Below, piece after piece: positions 1-5,858 of a stretch of 7,926 nt of DNA. A program made the translations under genes and the position numbers. Origin of the DNA: Pseudobdellovibrionaceae bacterium (GTDB lineage Bacteria > Bdellovibrionota > Bdellovibrionia > Bdellovibrionales > Bdellovibrionaceae). Below the pieces are notes generated by a model, which saw only the letters and a program-made list of their open reading frames with translations, made no database searches and was not told the DNA's origin. Within the stretch, counting starts at the first letter, position 1. Every line of letters starts with the position of its first letter. Location of the stretch: NCBI GenBank assembly GCA_014376325.1, contig JACMRP010000020.1, positions 1 through 7,926 of the forward strand. The letters run 5' to 3'.

Positions 1-156
1 CCCCGAAGGAACCCATCGGCGGGTTTCCGCCTGCGGAAAATACGTCACCTTCCACGAACCAATGAGGCTTCCGTGTTGAGTGGCCGAGTTGATTTATTTT
101 TAGCATTATGCAATCCCAAGCGTAAGAAGGCGCGACATCTGAAAGCAGAGAGGGGC

Positions 157-183
157 TTCAAGTCCGGTGCGACTTCGATTTTT
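157..183 (+). terminator. Possible weak rho-independent terminator
   Basis: AAGTC (160-164) pairs with GACTT (171-175) across a six-base loop, with two more pairs possible below a bulged C, followed by a run of five T (179-183). It would end a transcript entering from the left, before the thioredoxin gene. The stem is short, so this is a weak call. The rest of bases 1-264 holds no gene I can support: the first 65 bases are open in several frames and may be the tail of an upstream gene, and 184-240 is an A/T-rich stretch. Confidence 0.27.
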
Positions 184-264
184 AATTCAAAAAAAAGGTT
201 TTTGGGATTACTGTGTTCTCATAGTTTGTCGGAAGTGCCCGACCTCCCCAGTATAGGTGAAAAC

Positions 265-648
265 ATGGGTCAAAGTCAAATTTCGGTCCCTTTTTTTGAA
301 TCCTTGAAGGTCTCTCAGCTTGAGCCGGACACCTTCGACGCCGCTCTCGTTGCGGAGACGGAAGCCATCACGGCTATCTTTTTCTGGGGGCACGACTGCC
401 CGAATTGCGAAGTCGCAAAACGCATGCTCCATCAAGATGCCGAACTCGTTCGGGAATTGAATTTCCGTTGGTATCACGTGAATGTTTACGATCATCCGGA
501 ACTGGGCACCCGCTTCGGACTGCACGGCATCCCGACGTTTTTGTTTTTTCATCGCGGTAAAAAACTGGGACGTATTTCTCCATTCCCCGGAATGGAACCT
601 TTCATGACAGCGCTAAGAGATCTTCGTCATAAACATCTGGGCTCTTGA
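265..648 (+). CDS. Thioredoxin-fold protein with CPNC active site
   Basis: Cytoplasmic thioredoxin-like protein of 127 aa, about one thioredoxin domain. The redox motif is W41-G-H-D-C45-P-N-C48 at the start of helix 1, and the conserved cis-proline segment G88-I-P90-T follows, then the last beta hairpin (FLFFHRGKKLGRI). Both cysteines are present, so it should act as a dithiol/disulfide oxidoreductase; the partner is unknown. The dipeptide between the cysteines is PN instead of the usual GP of thioredoxin, which normally shifts redox potential. There is no signal peptide. I chose ATG 265 because AGGTGA lies at 255-260; the frame stays open upstream (GTG 73), but that stretch is basic, lacks a ribosome site and is not part of the fold. 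DUF2177 starts 31 bp downstream, so the two may be cotranscribed. The fold is certain; the role is not. Confidence 0.88.
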   Translation: MGQSQISVPFFESLKVSQLEPDTFDAALVAETEAITAIFFWGHDCPNCEVAKRMLHQDAELVRELNFRWYHVNVYDHPELGTRFGLHGIPTFLFFHRGKKLGRISPFPGMEPFMTALRDLRHKHLGS

Positions 649-679
649 ATTTTAACTAGCCTCAGAATAAGTTCGACTT

Positions 680-1096
680 ATGAATCAATTAAAACTCTTC
701 GCTAGTATTTTCGTCGTCGGCATCATCATCGATTTTATTTGGATCGGGCTGATCGCTAAAAACTTTTACATCTCGCAAATTGGCAGCCACATGCGCTTTA
801 AGGCCGACGGCACCTTAGACGTTTTATTATGGGCGGCCTTGTTAGTTTACGTGTTGGTTACGGTCGGGATTATGTATTTCGTACTACCACGATTGGGTGC
901 GGACACCTCGATCTTGCAAACGTTTTTGTGGGGGGCGCTCTTCGGACTTATCGGCTACGGGATCTACGATCTAACCAACATCGCGACGATGAAGGACTAC
1001 CCGATCGCCTACGTCTTGACGGACACTGCCTGGGGTACTTTTCTTTGCGGAGTGCTGACCGTGTTTGCTAGCTGGGCAAAGAATTTTTTCGAGTGA
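680..1096 (+). CDS. DUF2177 family inner-membrane protein
   Basis: Integral membrane protein of 138 aa with four predicted helices (about residues 5-25, 47-69, 80-97 and 110-131). It carries the family hallmarks: an early D18-FIWIG segment followed by AKNFY, G-LFGLIGYGIYDLTN (residues 87-100) with IATMK after it, and D115-TAWGT near the last helix. Length is typical of DUF2177, whose function is unknown. There is no clear Shine-Dalgarno sequence before ATG 680; instead ATAAGT (667-672) and ACTTAT (676-681) form a small inverted repeat whose second arm takes in the first two bases of the start codon. With the thioredoxin-like gene ending only 31 bp upstream on the same strand, co-transcription is likely. 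No terminator follows. Confidence 0.88.
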   Translation: MNQLKLFASIFVVGIIIDFIWIGLIAKNFYISQIGSHMRFKADGTLDVLLWAALLVYVLVTVGIMYFVLPRLGADTSILQTFLWGALFGLIGYGIYDLTNIATMKDYPIAYVLTDTAWGTFLCGVLTVFASWAKNFFE

Positions 1097-1180
1097 TCGA
1101 CTAATACTTAGCCACCACTGTGAAATTCGCCCTGCTCCAGATCCGGAGCGAAACTACGACGAGGCAGCCCGGCTGCTCGC

Positions 1181-1209
1181 TTGCGCGAAATCCCACGCCG
1201 TGGTAAAAC
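1181..1209 (+). promoter_or_regulatory. Promoter of the lipoprotein gene, with palindrome in the spacer
   Basis: TTGCGC (1181-1186) and TAAAAC (1204-1209) are separated by 17 bp and each matches 4 of 6 bases of the sigma-70 consensus. A TGG triplet just before the -10 gives an extended -10. Transcription would start near 1216, a few bases before the ribosome site at 1222. The perfect inverted repeat CCACG-C-CGTGG (1193-1203) lies inside the spacer and touches the -10, a position where a repressor would block polymerase. Sequence inference only. Confidence 0.42.
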
Positions 1210-1234
1210 CTGACGAATCTCAGGGAGATTTCAC

Positions 1235-2059
1235 ATGACCGGACCTCAGCTTAATTTCGCAGCCATTCTCTTAGCCACGGCATTGCTTTCTGCCTGCGGT
1301 GGAAGCTCTGGTAGCTCTGCCGGAAACGGCGCGAACAATCCGAACAACAAACTTCAACCGAAAAATCCCGTTGATTGGGCATCGATTCCGTCAGAATACA
1401 ATCCAAGCCAAGAGAATATTGTTTTTCAGACTGTCGGCTTTGAAAAATTAAACGTCGATGCTTTTGGTTTTAACGACGATGTCGAAATCATTTATTCCCC
1501 CAGCGTCGCAGCTGGGAACGGGTACGTTCGACTGTTCAAGGTTTGGAAAGAATCCGTCTCTTGGGGAAGTCTACGTCCACGGCCGAATGGAAAAACCCTC
1601 GGAATAAACGGCGAAGGAACCTACGCTTGCTCCATTAACATTCGAAACGGCCAGATCACCGCGCTCAAAGGTGGCTGCTACGTAAAAATGCAGATCTACC
1701 TTCCGGCCGACGGTACGGAACTTGAAGTTTACAGCGTCAATCAGCTAATTTCGAAAAGATTTTTCCCGATGGACACGGCGACCTTCATTAAACAATTTGA
1801 CGACGCCACCTGGGATGAAGACAAGTGGGCCGTCATCGAAAACTATTTAGCTTCTTACCAAGGAATGACTAAAGTCCCTGCTCTGACCGCGAAACAACTC
1901 GGCACCGTAGTGGGTGATTTCATTCACGCGGAAGACAAGTACAAAGCGCTCACTCGCTTGCACACTTTCATCAGCGACCGACAGAATTTAAACGCAATGA
2001 TCGAAGATAAATTCAGCTACTTCGAAAGACCCGAAGCAAAAAGGATCGTCGGCCTTTAA
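1235..2059 (+). CDS. Exported lipoprotein with C-terminal DUF4476-like domain
   Basis: A 274-aa protein with a type II signal peptide: hydrophobic residues 8-20 end in the lipobox L18-S-A-C21. Residues 22-23 are Gly-Gly, not Asp, so by the enterobacterial rule it would go to the outer membrane. A Gly/Ser/Asn-rich linker (22-45) leads to a middle region of no family I recognise, with a cysteine pair (C132, C148) that could form a disulfide. Residues about 180-274 match the DUF4476 pattern of alternating short helices: F-K-F-D, D-K-W-VI-YL, QLGTVVGDF, DKYKALTRL, SDRQN, F-YFERPEAKRI. DUF4476 occurs as a C-terminal module in secreted bacterial proteins and has no assigned activity. ATG 1235 is preceded by AGGGAG (1222-1227) at 7 bases. 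Its stop overlaps that of the convergent gene. Lipoprotein is certain; the domain is a by-eye match. Confidence 0.9.
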   Translation: MTGPQLNFAAILLATALLSACGGSSGSSAGNGANNPNNKLQPKNPVDWASIPSEYNPSQENIVFQTVGFEKLNVDAFGFNDDVEIIYSPSVAAGNGYVRLFKVWKESVSWGSLRPRPNGKTLGINGEGTYACSINIRNGQITALKGGCYVKMQIYLPADGTELEVYSVNQLISKRFFPMDTATFIKQFDDATWDEDKWAVIENYLASYQGMTKVPALTAKQLGTVVGDFIHAEDKYKALTRLHTFISDRQNLNAMIEDKFSYFERPEAKRIVGL

Positions 2060-2430
2060 GTGAAAGACGGCCAATCAGCCAAGTTGCGTTTGAATGATGG
2101 ATCTATCCAAAATGAGTTCGCGGGTTCCAAGTGAATCGGCTTTGAGCCCTCAAACAGCGGATCTATTTCTTCGAGATAGATCTTAAGCGAAGGAATCCCT
2201 TCCAACGGCGTCGTTGGCTTTTTGTAATCCGGTCCACAAAGATAATGGGATATGAGGTAAACTTCGTCGTGAATCTCCGCCACGAACGAGACATCGCCGA
2301 ATAATCCCGATTGTCTCATTCGTTCTAAATAGCCTTTCCCAATCAAATCTTGACCGTTCTTTAGAACTCTTCGGAGTTCTTCCGTAGTGACACCACTTCT
2401 GGCCTTTATGACTACTATTTTTTGCCTCAC
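2056..2430 (-). CDS. Small cytoplasmic protein of unknown function
   Basis: About 124 aa with no signal peptide or membrane helix. I do not recognise the family. The N-terminal half (K-IVVIKARSGVTTEELRRVL) reads as a beta strand followed by a helix-turn-helix-like or small alpha/beta unit; the C-terminal half is acidic and strand-rich, with a conserved-looking WIDPSF near the end. The start is uncertain. GTG 2430 is chosen because GGAG (2440-2437 on this strand) sits 6 bases upstream. ATG 2436 is directly adjacent to that GGAG (too close), and TTG 2463, which would give 135 aa, has no ribosome site. The stop (TAA, 2058-2056) overlaps the stop of the lipoprotein gene by four bases, so the two genes converge with no terminator between them. 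Codon use is like that of neighbouring genes, supporting a real gene. Confidence 0.72.
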   Translation of the reverse strand: MRQKIVVIKARSGVTTEELRRVLKNGQDLIGKGYLERMRQSGLFGDVSFVAEIHDEVYLISHYLCGPDYKKPTTPLEGIPSLKIYLEEIDPLFEGSKPIHLEPANSFWIDPSFKRNLADWPSFT

Positions 2431-2472
2431 GCTCATCTCCACGAATCGTTTTACTGTTTTCAAATCTTAATC

Positions 2473-2502
2473 TATATAACTCACGCAGGGAAAACGGCTC
2501 AA
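2473..2502 (-). promoter_or_regulatory. Promoter candidate for the small minus-strand gene
   Basis: On the minus strand TTGAGC (2502-2497) is followed after 18 bp by TATATA (2478-2473). This puts transcription start roughly 30 bases before the GTG start at 2430. Because TATATA is self-complementary, the same bases can act as a -10 on the plus strand with TTTACT at 2450-2455 (17-bp spacer), so the element may be bidirectional. Confidence 0.35.
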
Positions 2503-2600
2503 TGAACACTCGCAGCCGGCTATCGTAAGAAAGTCACTTTAGAGGAGAAACTCCACCCCGTACTACGCACCGCATGCCCAAAAAGAAGGGCGTACCTTAA

Positions 2601-2637
2601 AAAAAGAGGAAGCTCTTTTGGAGCTTCCTCTTTTTTT
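2601..2637 (-). terminator. Strong bidirectional rho-independent terminator
   Basis: A perfect 10-bp stem, GAGGAAGCTC (2607-2616) with GAGCTTCCTC (2622-2631), has a five-base loop and is flanked by A-runs on the left and T-runs on the right, so it can work on both strands. On the minus strand it lies about 20 bp after the stop of the metallopeptidase gene and is its obvious terminator. On the plus strand it would end any transcript coming from about 2490-2600, where no protein gene is seen. A longer T-run (2632-2638, then 2641-2644) favours plus-strand activity too. Confidence 0.9.
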
Positions 2638-2657
2638 GTTTTTTCCTGGGTACCTGG

Positions 2658-3548
2658 CTAGTTCGGTGCGAACCAGCACAATGGACGTGCGCCCACGGTG
2701 CCAACGGGTCCTGAGCAGCTGCCGACTTTGTAGTCCGTGTCGCTCAAAGCTTCGGTCGATGCTACGTTGCACGCAAAACCTGCGAGCATCGTGTCCAGAC
2801 GACACTGAGTCGCTGGGTGATCGTCGTTCGTTTCGCTAACAGTGCTCTTATCCGGAGTTCCGTAGTTTGCAGGCTTCGTTTCCTTTTTCATTGTGTAGAA
2901 CAAATCTGCAACCGATTGACCCGCCATAGAAGCGCGCAAGCACAAAAGTTGATCGTTCGCGTCCGCGTATTGAGCTTTGCAAGTTGCATCAGCTACCGGG
3001 TCGATACCGGCCGTCGCGATGATCGCTGCATTGTCGTCTTCTGCGAAGAAGCGACGTAAGCATTTCAAAGTCGCGTAGTAATCAGCTCCGCCTTCGTTGG
3101 TTGCCCAGTCATTGCCGTACCAGCCACCGCTCTTCGGTGCGCCACCATGGTGATGTCCGAATTCGTGACACGCTACCAGCGCGAAACCTTCGACGGTGAT
3201 CGTCGGATGTCTAGCAAGACCGCCGTACATGTTCAGAACTTCGGTGTTTCCCATGCGCATCGCGGATGCATTCACGGTTCCGTCGTTCCACAAACGTTTG
3301 ATCTTCAAAACGTCGCCGACCTTAGAGACATCTTCCGCAAACACTCGCTCGAGCCGATCCAAAACTCCGTTGAACTGCACTTCGGTCAAACCACCCGTTG
3401 TGAATGCCCCGACTGGAATGTTCATAGAATTTTCCGGTAAAAAACCCGCACAGAGTGTGCGCTCGTTAACGGCCGTTTTCGCTGTGAACCCCACGGTTCC
3501 TGCCATCAACGCACATGCTAATAGACGTGATACTGACTTCATTGTCAT
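2658..3548 (-). CDS. Secreted zinc-metallopeptidase-like protein (HEFGH)
   Basis: A 296-aa exported protein. Residues 1-23 form a Sec signal peptide (K4, hydrophobic core, small residues before cleavage). The zinc-peptidase signature is H128-E-F-G-H132, preceded by VAC and followed by HHGG. The motif E152-G-G-A-D156 sits 20 residues later and fits the gluzincin pattern HExxH...ExxxD, with E152 as third zinc ligand; this makes proteolysis in the periplasm or outside the cell likely. A further segment D243-HPATQCRLDTM, and nine cysteines outside the signal peptide (C33, C127, C163, C190, C203, C249, C260, C278, C291), suggest a disulfide-rich secreted fold. I cannot assign a MEROPS family. ATG 3548 is preceded by a strong AAGGAGG at good spacing; ATG 3542 is a weaker alternative. 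Monocistronic, with its own promoter candidate and terminator. In a predatory bacterium such enzymes could digest prey protein (inference). Confidence 0.88.
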   Translation of the reverse strand: MTMKSVSRLLACALMAGTVGFTAKTAVNERTLCAGFLPENSMNIPVGAFTTGGLTEVQFNGVLDRLERVFAEDVSKVGDVLKIKRLWNDGTVNASAMRMGNTEVLNMYGGLARHPTITVEGFALVACHEFGHHHGGAPKSGGWYGNDWATNEGGADYYATLKCLRRFFAEDDNAAIIATAGIDPVADATCKAQYADANDQLLCLRASMAGQSVADLFYTMKKETKPANYGTPDKSTVSETNDDHPATQCRLDTMLAGFACNVASTEALSDTDYKVGSCSGPVGTVGARPLCWFAPN

Positions 3549-3583
3549 ACTTCCCCCTCCTTGATGAATGACGATTCAACGAA

Positions 3584-3613
3584 ATCGTAACAACACCAAA
3601 GGAGTGTTTTCAA
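3584..3613 (-). promoter_or_regulatory. Promoter candidate for the metallopeptidase gene
   Basis: On the minus strand TTGAAA (3613-3608) and TACGAT (3589-3584) are 18 bp apart, with 5/6 and 4/6 matches to consensus. The start of transcription would be near 3577, about 30 bases before ATG 3548. A perfect inverted repeat, ACGATT (3571-3576) and AATCGT (3583-3588), overlaps the -10 and start point and could be an operator. The rest of the gap, 3614-3677, shows nothing clear. Confidence 0.4.
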
Positions 3614-3677
3614 ACAAAATCATCGAGCATTTGCGGAATATTTAAGATTCTTAACCGTTGCGACCTGGCCCCGCTCC

Positions 3678-4367
3678 CTAGCGCCGTTTCAACAAATTCA
3701 CTTCTACAGAGCGAGAATCGCCATTTTTGCAGGCACTAAAAAACACTCGAACACCCTGCGGAGAGTTTTCACGCGGCACGTTTAAACCCGTCTTTTGTTT
3801 TAACGCTAAGCTTAAATTGTAGGAATACTTGAAATCCGAGCGATAGCCGCCGCAATTGTTGATAATAATATCCAACTTACAATTGTTGAGGTCTGCGCCG
3901 AGGTTTTCGATCTTAATCTCCATTTGTGCGGAAGCTTGTCCGCCAATGATCACCTTAAGATCGCTCGAATTGACGACCGGCAAACGGTCTCTAAAATCTT
4001 CCTCGCGGTTGAGATAGAATTTTTCACCGAGCGCGAACGGCGCGTCATTCGCTTTTACAAAACTTTGGCTGATCACGGCCTTCCGCAAGTTTTCAGCCAC
4101 GTAGCCACCAATAAAGTTAAACCACTGTTTTTGAGTCTTGTTCACGCCCGGAGATAAAACATTTGAACCGAGGCCTTCCACTTTACCCACAACTTCTGCG
4201 TTAAAACCCTTACCGGTGTAGTAGCCCCACAAAATCATTCCGAAAAAGTGGCACCAAGAGCCGTACTTGTCCTTTTGGTAATTGTAACCGCTCGTGACTA
4301 GGACTGCGACGTTGCGTCGTCGGCAGATTTTCACGTCCTTCGTACCGCCAATTTGAAGACAGCACAT
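3678..4367 (-). CDS. C-terminal fragment of the disrupted unknown protein
   Basis: A nominal 229-aa ORF. Residues from about 22 on (LVTSGYNYQKDKYGSWCHFFGMILWGYYTG) look like the interior of a larger protein, followed by a glycine- and asparagine-rich region and a beta-rich C-terminal half. That half (about residues 135-229) alternates hydrophobic residues and includes two cysteines in NNCKLDIIINNC, which resembles an Ig-like or jelly-roll strand domain. I do not recognise the family. Residues 1-21 (MCCLQIGGTKDVKICRRR...) are probably an out-of-frame artefact. No Shine-Dalgarno sequence precedes ATG 4367, so independent translation is doubtful unless reinitiation follows the stop one base upstream. 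No terminator is visible after the stop. Confidence 0.5.
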   Translation of the reverse strand: MCCLQIGGTKDVKICRRRNVAVLVTSGYNYQKDKYGSWCHFFGMILWGYYTGKGFNAEVVGKVEGLGSNVLSPGVNKTQKQWFNFIGGYVAENLRKAVISQSFVKANDAPFALGEKFYLNREEDFRDRLPVVNSSDLKVIIGGQASAQMEIKIENLGADLNNCKLDIIINNCGGYRSDFKYSYNLSLALKQKTGLNVPRENSPQGVRVFFSACKNGDSRSVEVNLLKRR

Positions 4368-4368
4368 T

Positions 4369-4872
4369 TTAGATTGTTAAGATTGTTAAATAAACGTCGC
4401 CGTTATTAATCCGCAAGCTCGAACGAAAAATATCGTGAAGGGTAATGCTGTTATAAGGTTGCTGTAAGACCCACTCGCGCAACGCGGGCTCGGTCCCCGT
4501 CACCATAAACCAGTTTGTAAAACCCTGCGCTAAGCTGATAAATATTTTAGAAAATCCCAAAATATAATCGCCAGCGTATTTTTGCTTCGCTTTTGGAGAC
4601 CAGTCATGAAACTCGCCGAGTTTGATTTTCATTCCCTTGCCGCTTTCTTCAAGCAGCACTTGCTCTAAAGCAGCCGAGAAATTATTGACCAGCAATGGAT
4701 TTTCGCGCCCATGAATAACGACGCCTGAAGGCTTAGCGGGCCTTTGGATCTGGTCCTCTAGCGGATCGGCCATCTCCCACTGCTCCGGCAACCAAGTATC
4801 CTCTTTTTCTGTTTTAGAAAGACCGAGCATTTTTTTAATCAGATTTTTCGGAACCTTGTGCGAGCGTTCCAT
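4369..4872 (-). CDS. N-terminal fragment of the disrupted unknown protein
   Basis: A 167-aa ORF starting at ATG 4872, whose A is the last base of the TGA stop of the upstream gene (TGATG), an arrangement typical of translational coupling. The alternative TTG 4875 adds one residue. The start MERSHKVPKNLIKKMLG is basic and has no signal peptide, so this half would be cytoplasmic, although its partner gene encodes an exported protein. Visible segments are a Pro-rich stretch (about 40-50), a helical segment SAALEQVLLEE, and a C-terminal stretch TEPALREWVLQQP...INNGDVYLTILTI that is cut off by the TAA. The last six codons, LTI-LTI, are a tandem 9-bp duplication. No known family recognised. Confidence 0.6.
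   Translation of the reverse strand: MERSHKVPKNLIKKMLGLSKTEKEDTWLPEQWEMADPLEDQIQRPAKPSGVVIHGRENPLLVNNFSAALEQVLLEESGKGMKIKLGEFHDWSPKAKQKYAGDYILGFSKIFISLAQGFTNWFMVTGTEPALREWVLQQPYNSITLHDIFRSSLRINNGDVYLTILTI
4372..4389 (-). repeat. Tandem 9-bp repeat just before the stop codon
   Basis: On the minus strand TTAACAATC occurs twice in a row (4389-4381 and 4380-4372), encoding LTI-LTI, directly before the TAA at 4371-4369. A tandem repeat of this kind is a slippage site and marks the exact spot where the reading frame ends. It is in frame, so it does not itself cause the later frame change. Confidence 0.85.
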
Positions 4873-5624
4873 CAAAGCCTCGCCGCGGGGCCGCGCACGG
4901 ACTGAATCATCCGCTGCACTCCATTTTCTTGCAGAATCGCGCCGCGTCCGTCGACCAGCATGTGTTTGATAATCTCACGAATTTTTTTGTCTAAGTTAAT
5001 GAACGGAATGCGGTAAGCACTATCGCGGATCATAAAAAATTGAAAGCTCTGGACCCACGTTTCTGAATCGTTCACTTTATAGAAGGCCGCAAAGTTACTG
5101 CCACTCTCGAAAGCGAATTCAATTTTTGTAAAACGCTGGGCAACGATCAAATCCGGATTGTTCAAACTCTTAAATGTATTTTCCCAACCCGCAGATTGTT
5201 GATCCATCACTCCCGAAACGAATGTGACGTTATTTTTTGCGATAGACGTGACGATGAAGCCGTCGCACTCATGCCCACGGCATGAATTGACCTTAAACTT
5301 CTGAGAATACTTCGACAGGTCCATGGGATTTTCGGTGCGCTTTTTAATTTCGTCGAGACCTAGCTTCAAGGTAAAAGTCGACCGCGCCATCACAAAATTA
5401 CGAATGCCTTCGGTCGATTTGTGCAGTTGATAAGGGTCCGCGTAACCCTGAACCATCGAAAGCTTTGCTACGGGTTGGATGACCGTGCTCATCTGGATAA
5501 GGTCCGCGTTGTCTTTCTGAGCCTGGTAATCGAACTGCGGTTCTTCCACAAGTTTGGGCCCGGCCGCTGCGGCCAGGGACCATAAAACCAAGAATAAGGC
5601 GCCAGTAACGTGTAATTTAGACAT
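4872..5624 (-). CDS. Exported protein of unknown function, first gene of the coupled pair
   Basis: A 250-aa protein with a Sec signal peptide: K3, hydrophobic 7-17 and cleavage after the AAAA run at about residue 21, giving a mature periplasmic or secreted protein starting GPKLVEEP. No lipobox. A close cysteine pair, S114-C-R-G-H-E-C120, could form a disulfide or bind metal. The rest alternates strands (KFKVNSC, GFIVTSI, VTFVSGV, KIEFAFES, FAAFYKV, FQFFMIR) and ends in a basic amphipathic helix (LDKKIREIIKHMLVDGRG). I do not recognise the family. ATG 5624 is well supported by GGAGG (5635-5631) six bases upstream. Its stop TGA shares a base with the next start, so the following gene is translated together with it. 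It is divergent from the L,D-transpeptidase across about 234 bp, so both may be controlled from that gap. Confidence 0.87.
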   Translation of the reverse strand: MSKLHVTGALFLVLWSLAAAAGPKLVEEPQFDYQAQKDNADLIQMSTVIQPVAKLSMVQGYADPYQLHKSTEGIRNFVMARSTFTLKLGLDEIKKRTENPMDLSKYSQKFKVNSCRGHECDGFIVTSIAKNNVTFVSGVMDQQSAGWENTFKSLNNPDLIVAQRFTKIEFAFESGSNFAAFYKVNDSETWVQSFQFFMIRDSAYRIPFINLDKKIREIIKHMLVDGRGAILQENGVQRMIQSVRGPAARL

Positions 5625-5858
5625 GCGGGTCCTCCGGGTAAGCGAGGGAGTTCCAAGTCCCGTGCCGGGCTGAGCGCCGCCTAGTCCGATTTAGCGCACC
5701 GCCAATGGTAAAATGCCTCTGGAACGCCAACAGTGTAAAGAACTTAGGCGCGGCTGAAAAAATCACCTCCCCCATAGGAAAGATACCCGGCAGCGATTTC
5801 GTTGGTTATCATCCGCCGAATTCTAAACGTTGTGCCTTCGCCTATAGGGGAATTTTCA

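Larger units (their letters stand above)
3678..4872 (-). pseudogene. Disrupted gene: stop codon plus frame change split one ~397-aa protein
   Basis: The two adjacent ORFs 4872-4369 and 4367-3678 read best as one gene. Past the TAA at 4371-4369 the first frame continues as a well-behaved protein sequence, beginning NVLSSNWRYEGRENLP, until about 4300. There it stops making sense, and the frame of the second ORF takes over with LVTSGYNYQKDKYGSW. The nominal start of the second ORF (ATG 4367) has no ribosome site, lies one base after the stop, and its first 20 residues are an odd Cys/Arg-rich run, as expected for an out-of-frame reading. The distance from 4872 to 3678 is 3n+1 bases, so a single inserted base near 4315-4290 would explain the shift, and GAA to TAA would explain the stop. 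Sequencing error in two places is the alternative. The function of the intact protein is unknown. Confidence 0.6.

Noticed and set aside
24..39. Perfect palindrome TTTCCGC-CT-GCGGAAA
   Set aside because: No T-run on either strand and no gene start nearby; it may lie in upstream coding sequence, so no role can be supported.
3..65. Pro-rich tail of an upstream gene ending at TGA 63-65
   Set aside because: Another frame is equally open to TGA 76-78, and 20 codons are too few to choose between them.
73..264. N-terminal extension of the thioredoxin gene from GTG 73 (frame open from base 1)
   Set aside because: No ribosome site at 73, the extra residues are basic and unlike the fold, and AGGTGA before ATG 265 gives a clear start.
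2618..3564. Plus-strand ORFs across the metallopeptidase gene
   Set aside because: They are shadows of the minus-strand gene, which has the signal peptide, HEFGH motif and ribosome site; the plus frames show no domain and no ribosome site.
5716..5745. Sigma-28-like element before the L,D-transpeptidase (TAAAGAAC and GCTGAAAA)
   Set aside because: The spacing between halves is 9 rather than 11 bases and the second half matches poorly.
5802..5858. Earlier TTG start of the L,D-transpeptidase
   Set aside because: No ribosome site, and it would place 19 residues before the signal peptide.
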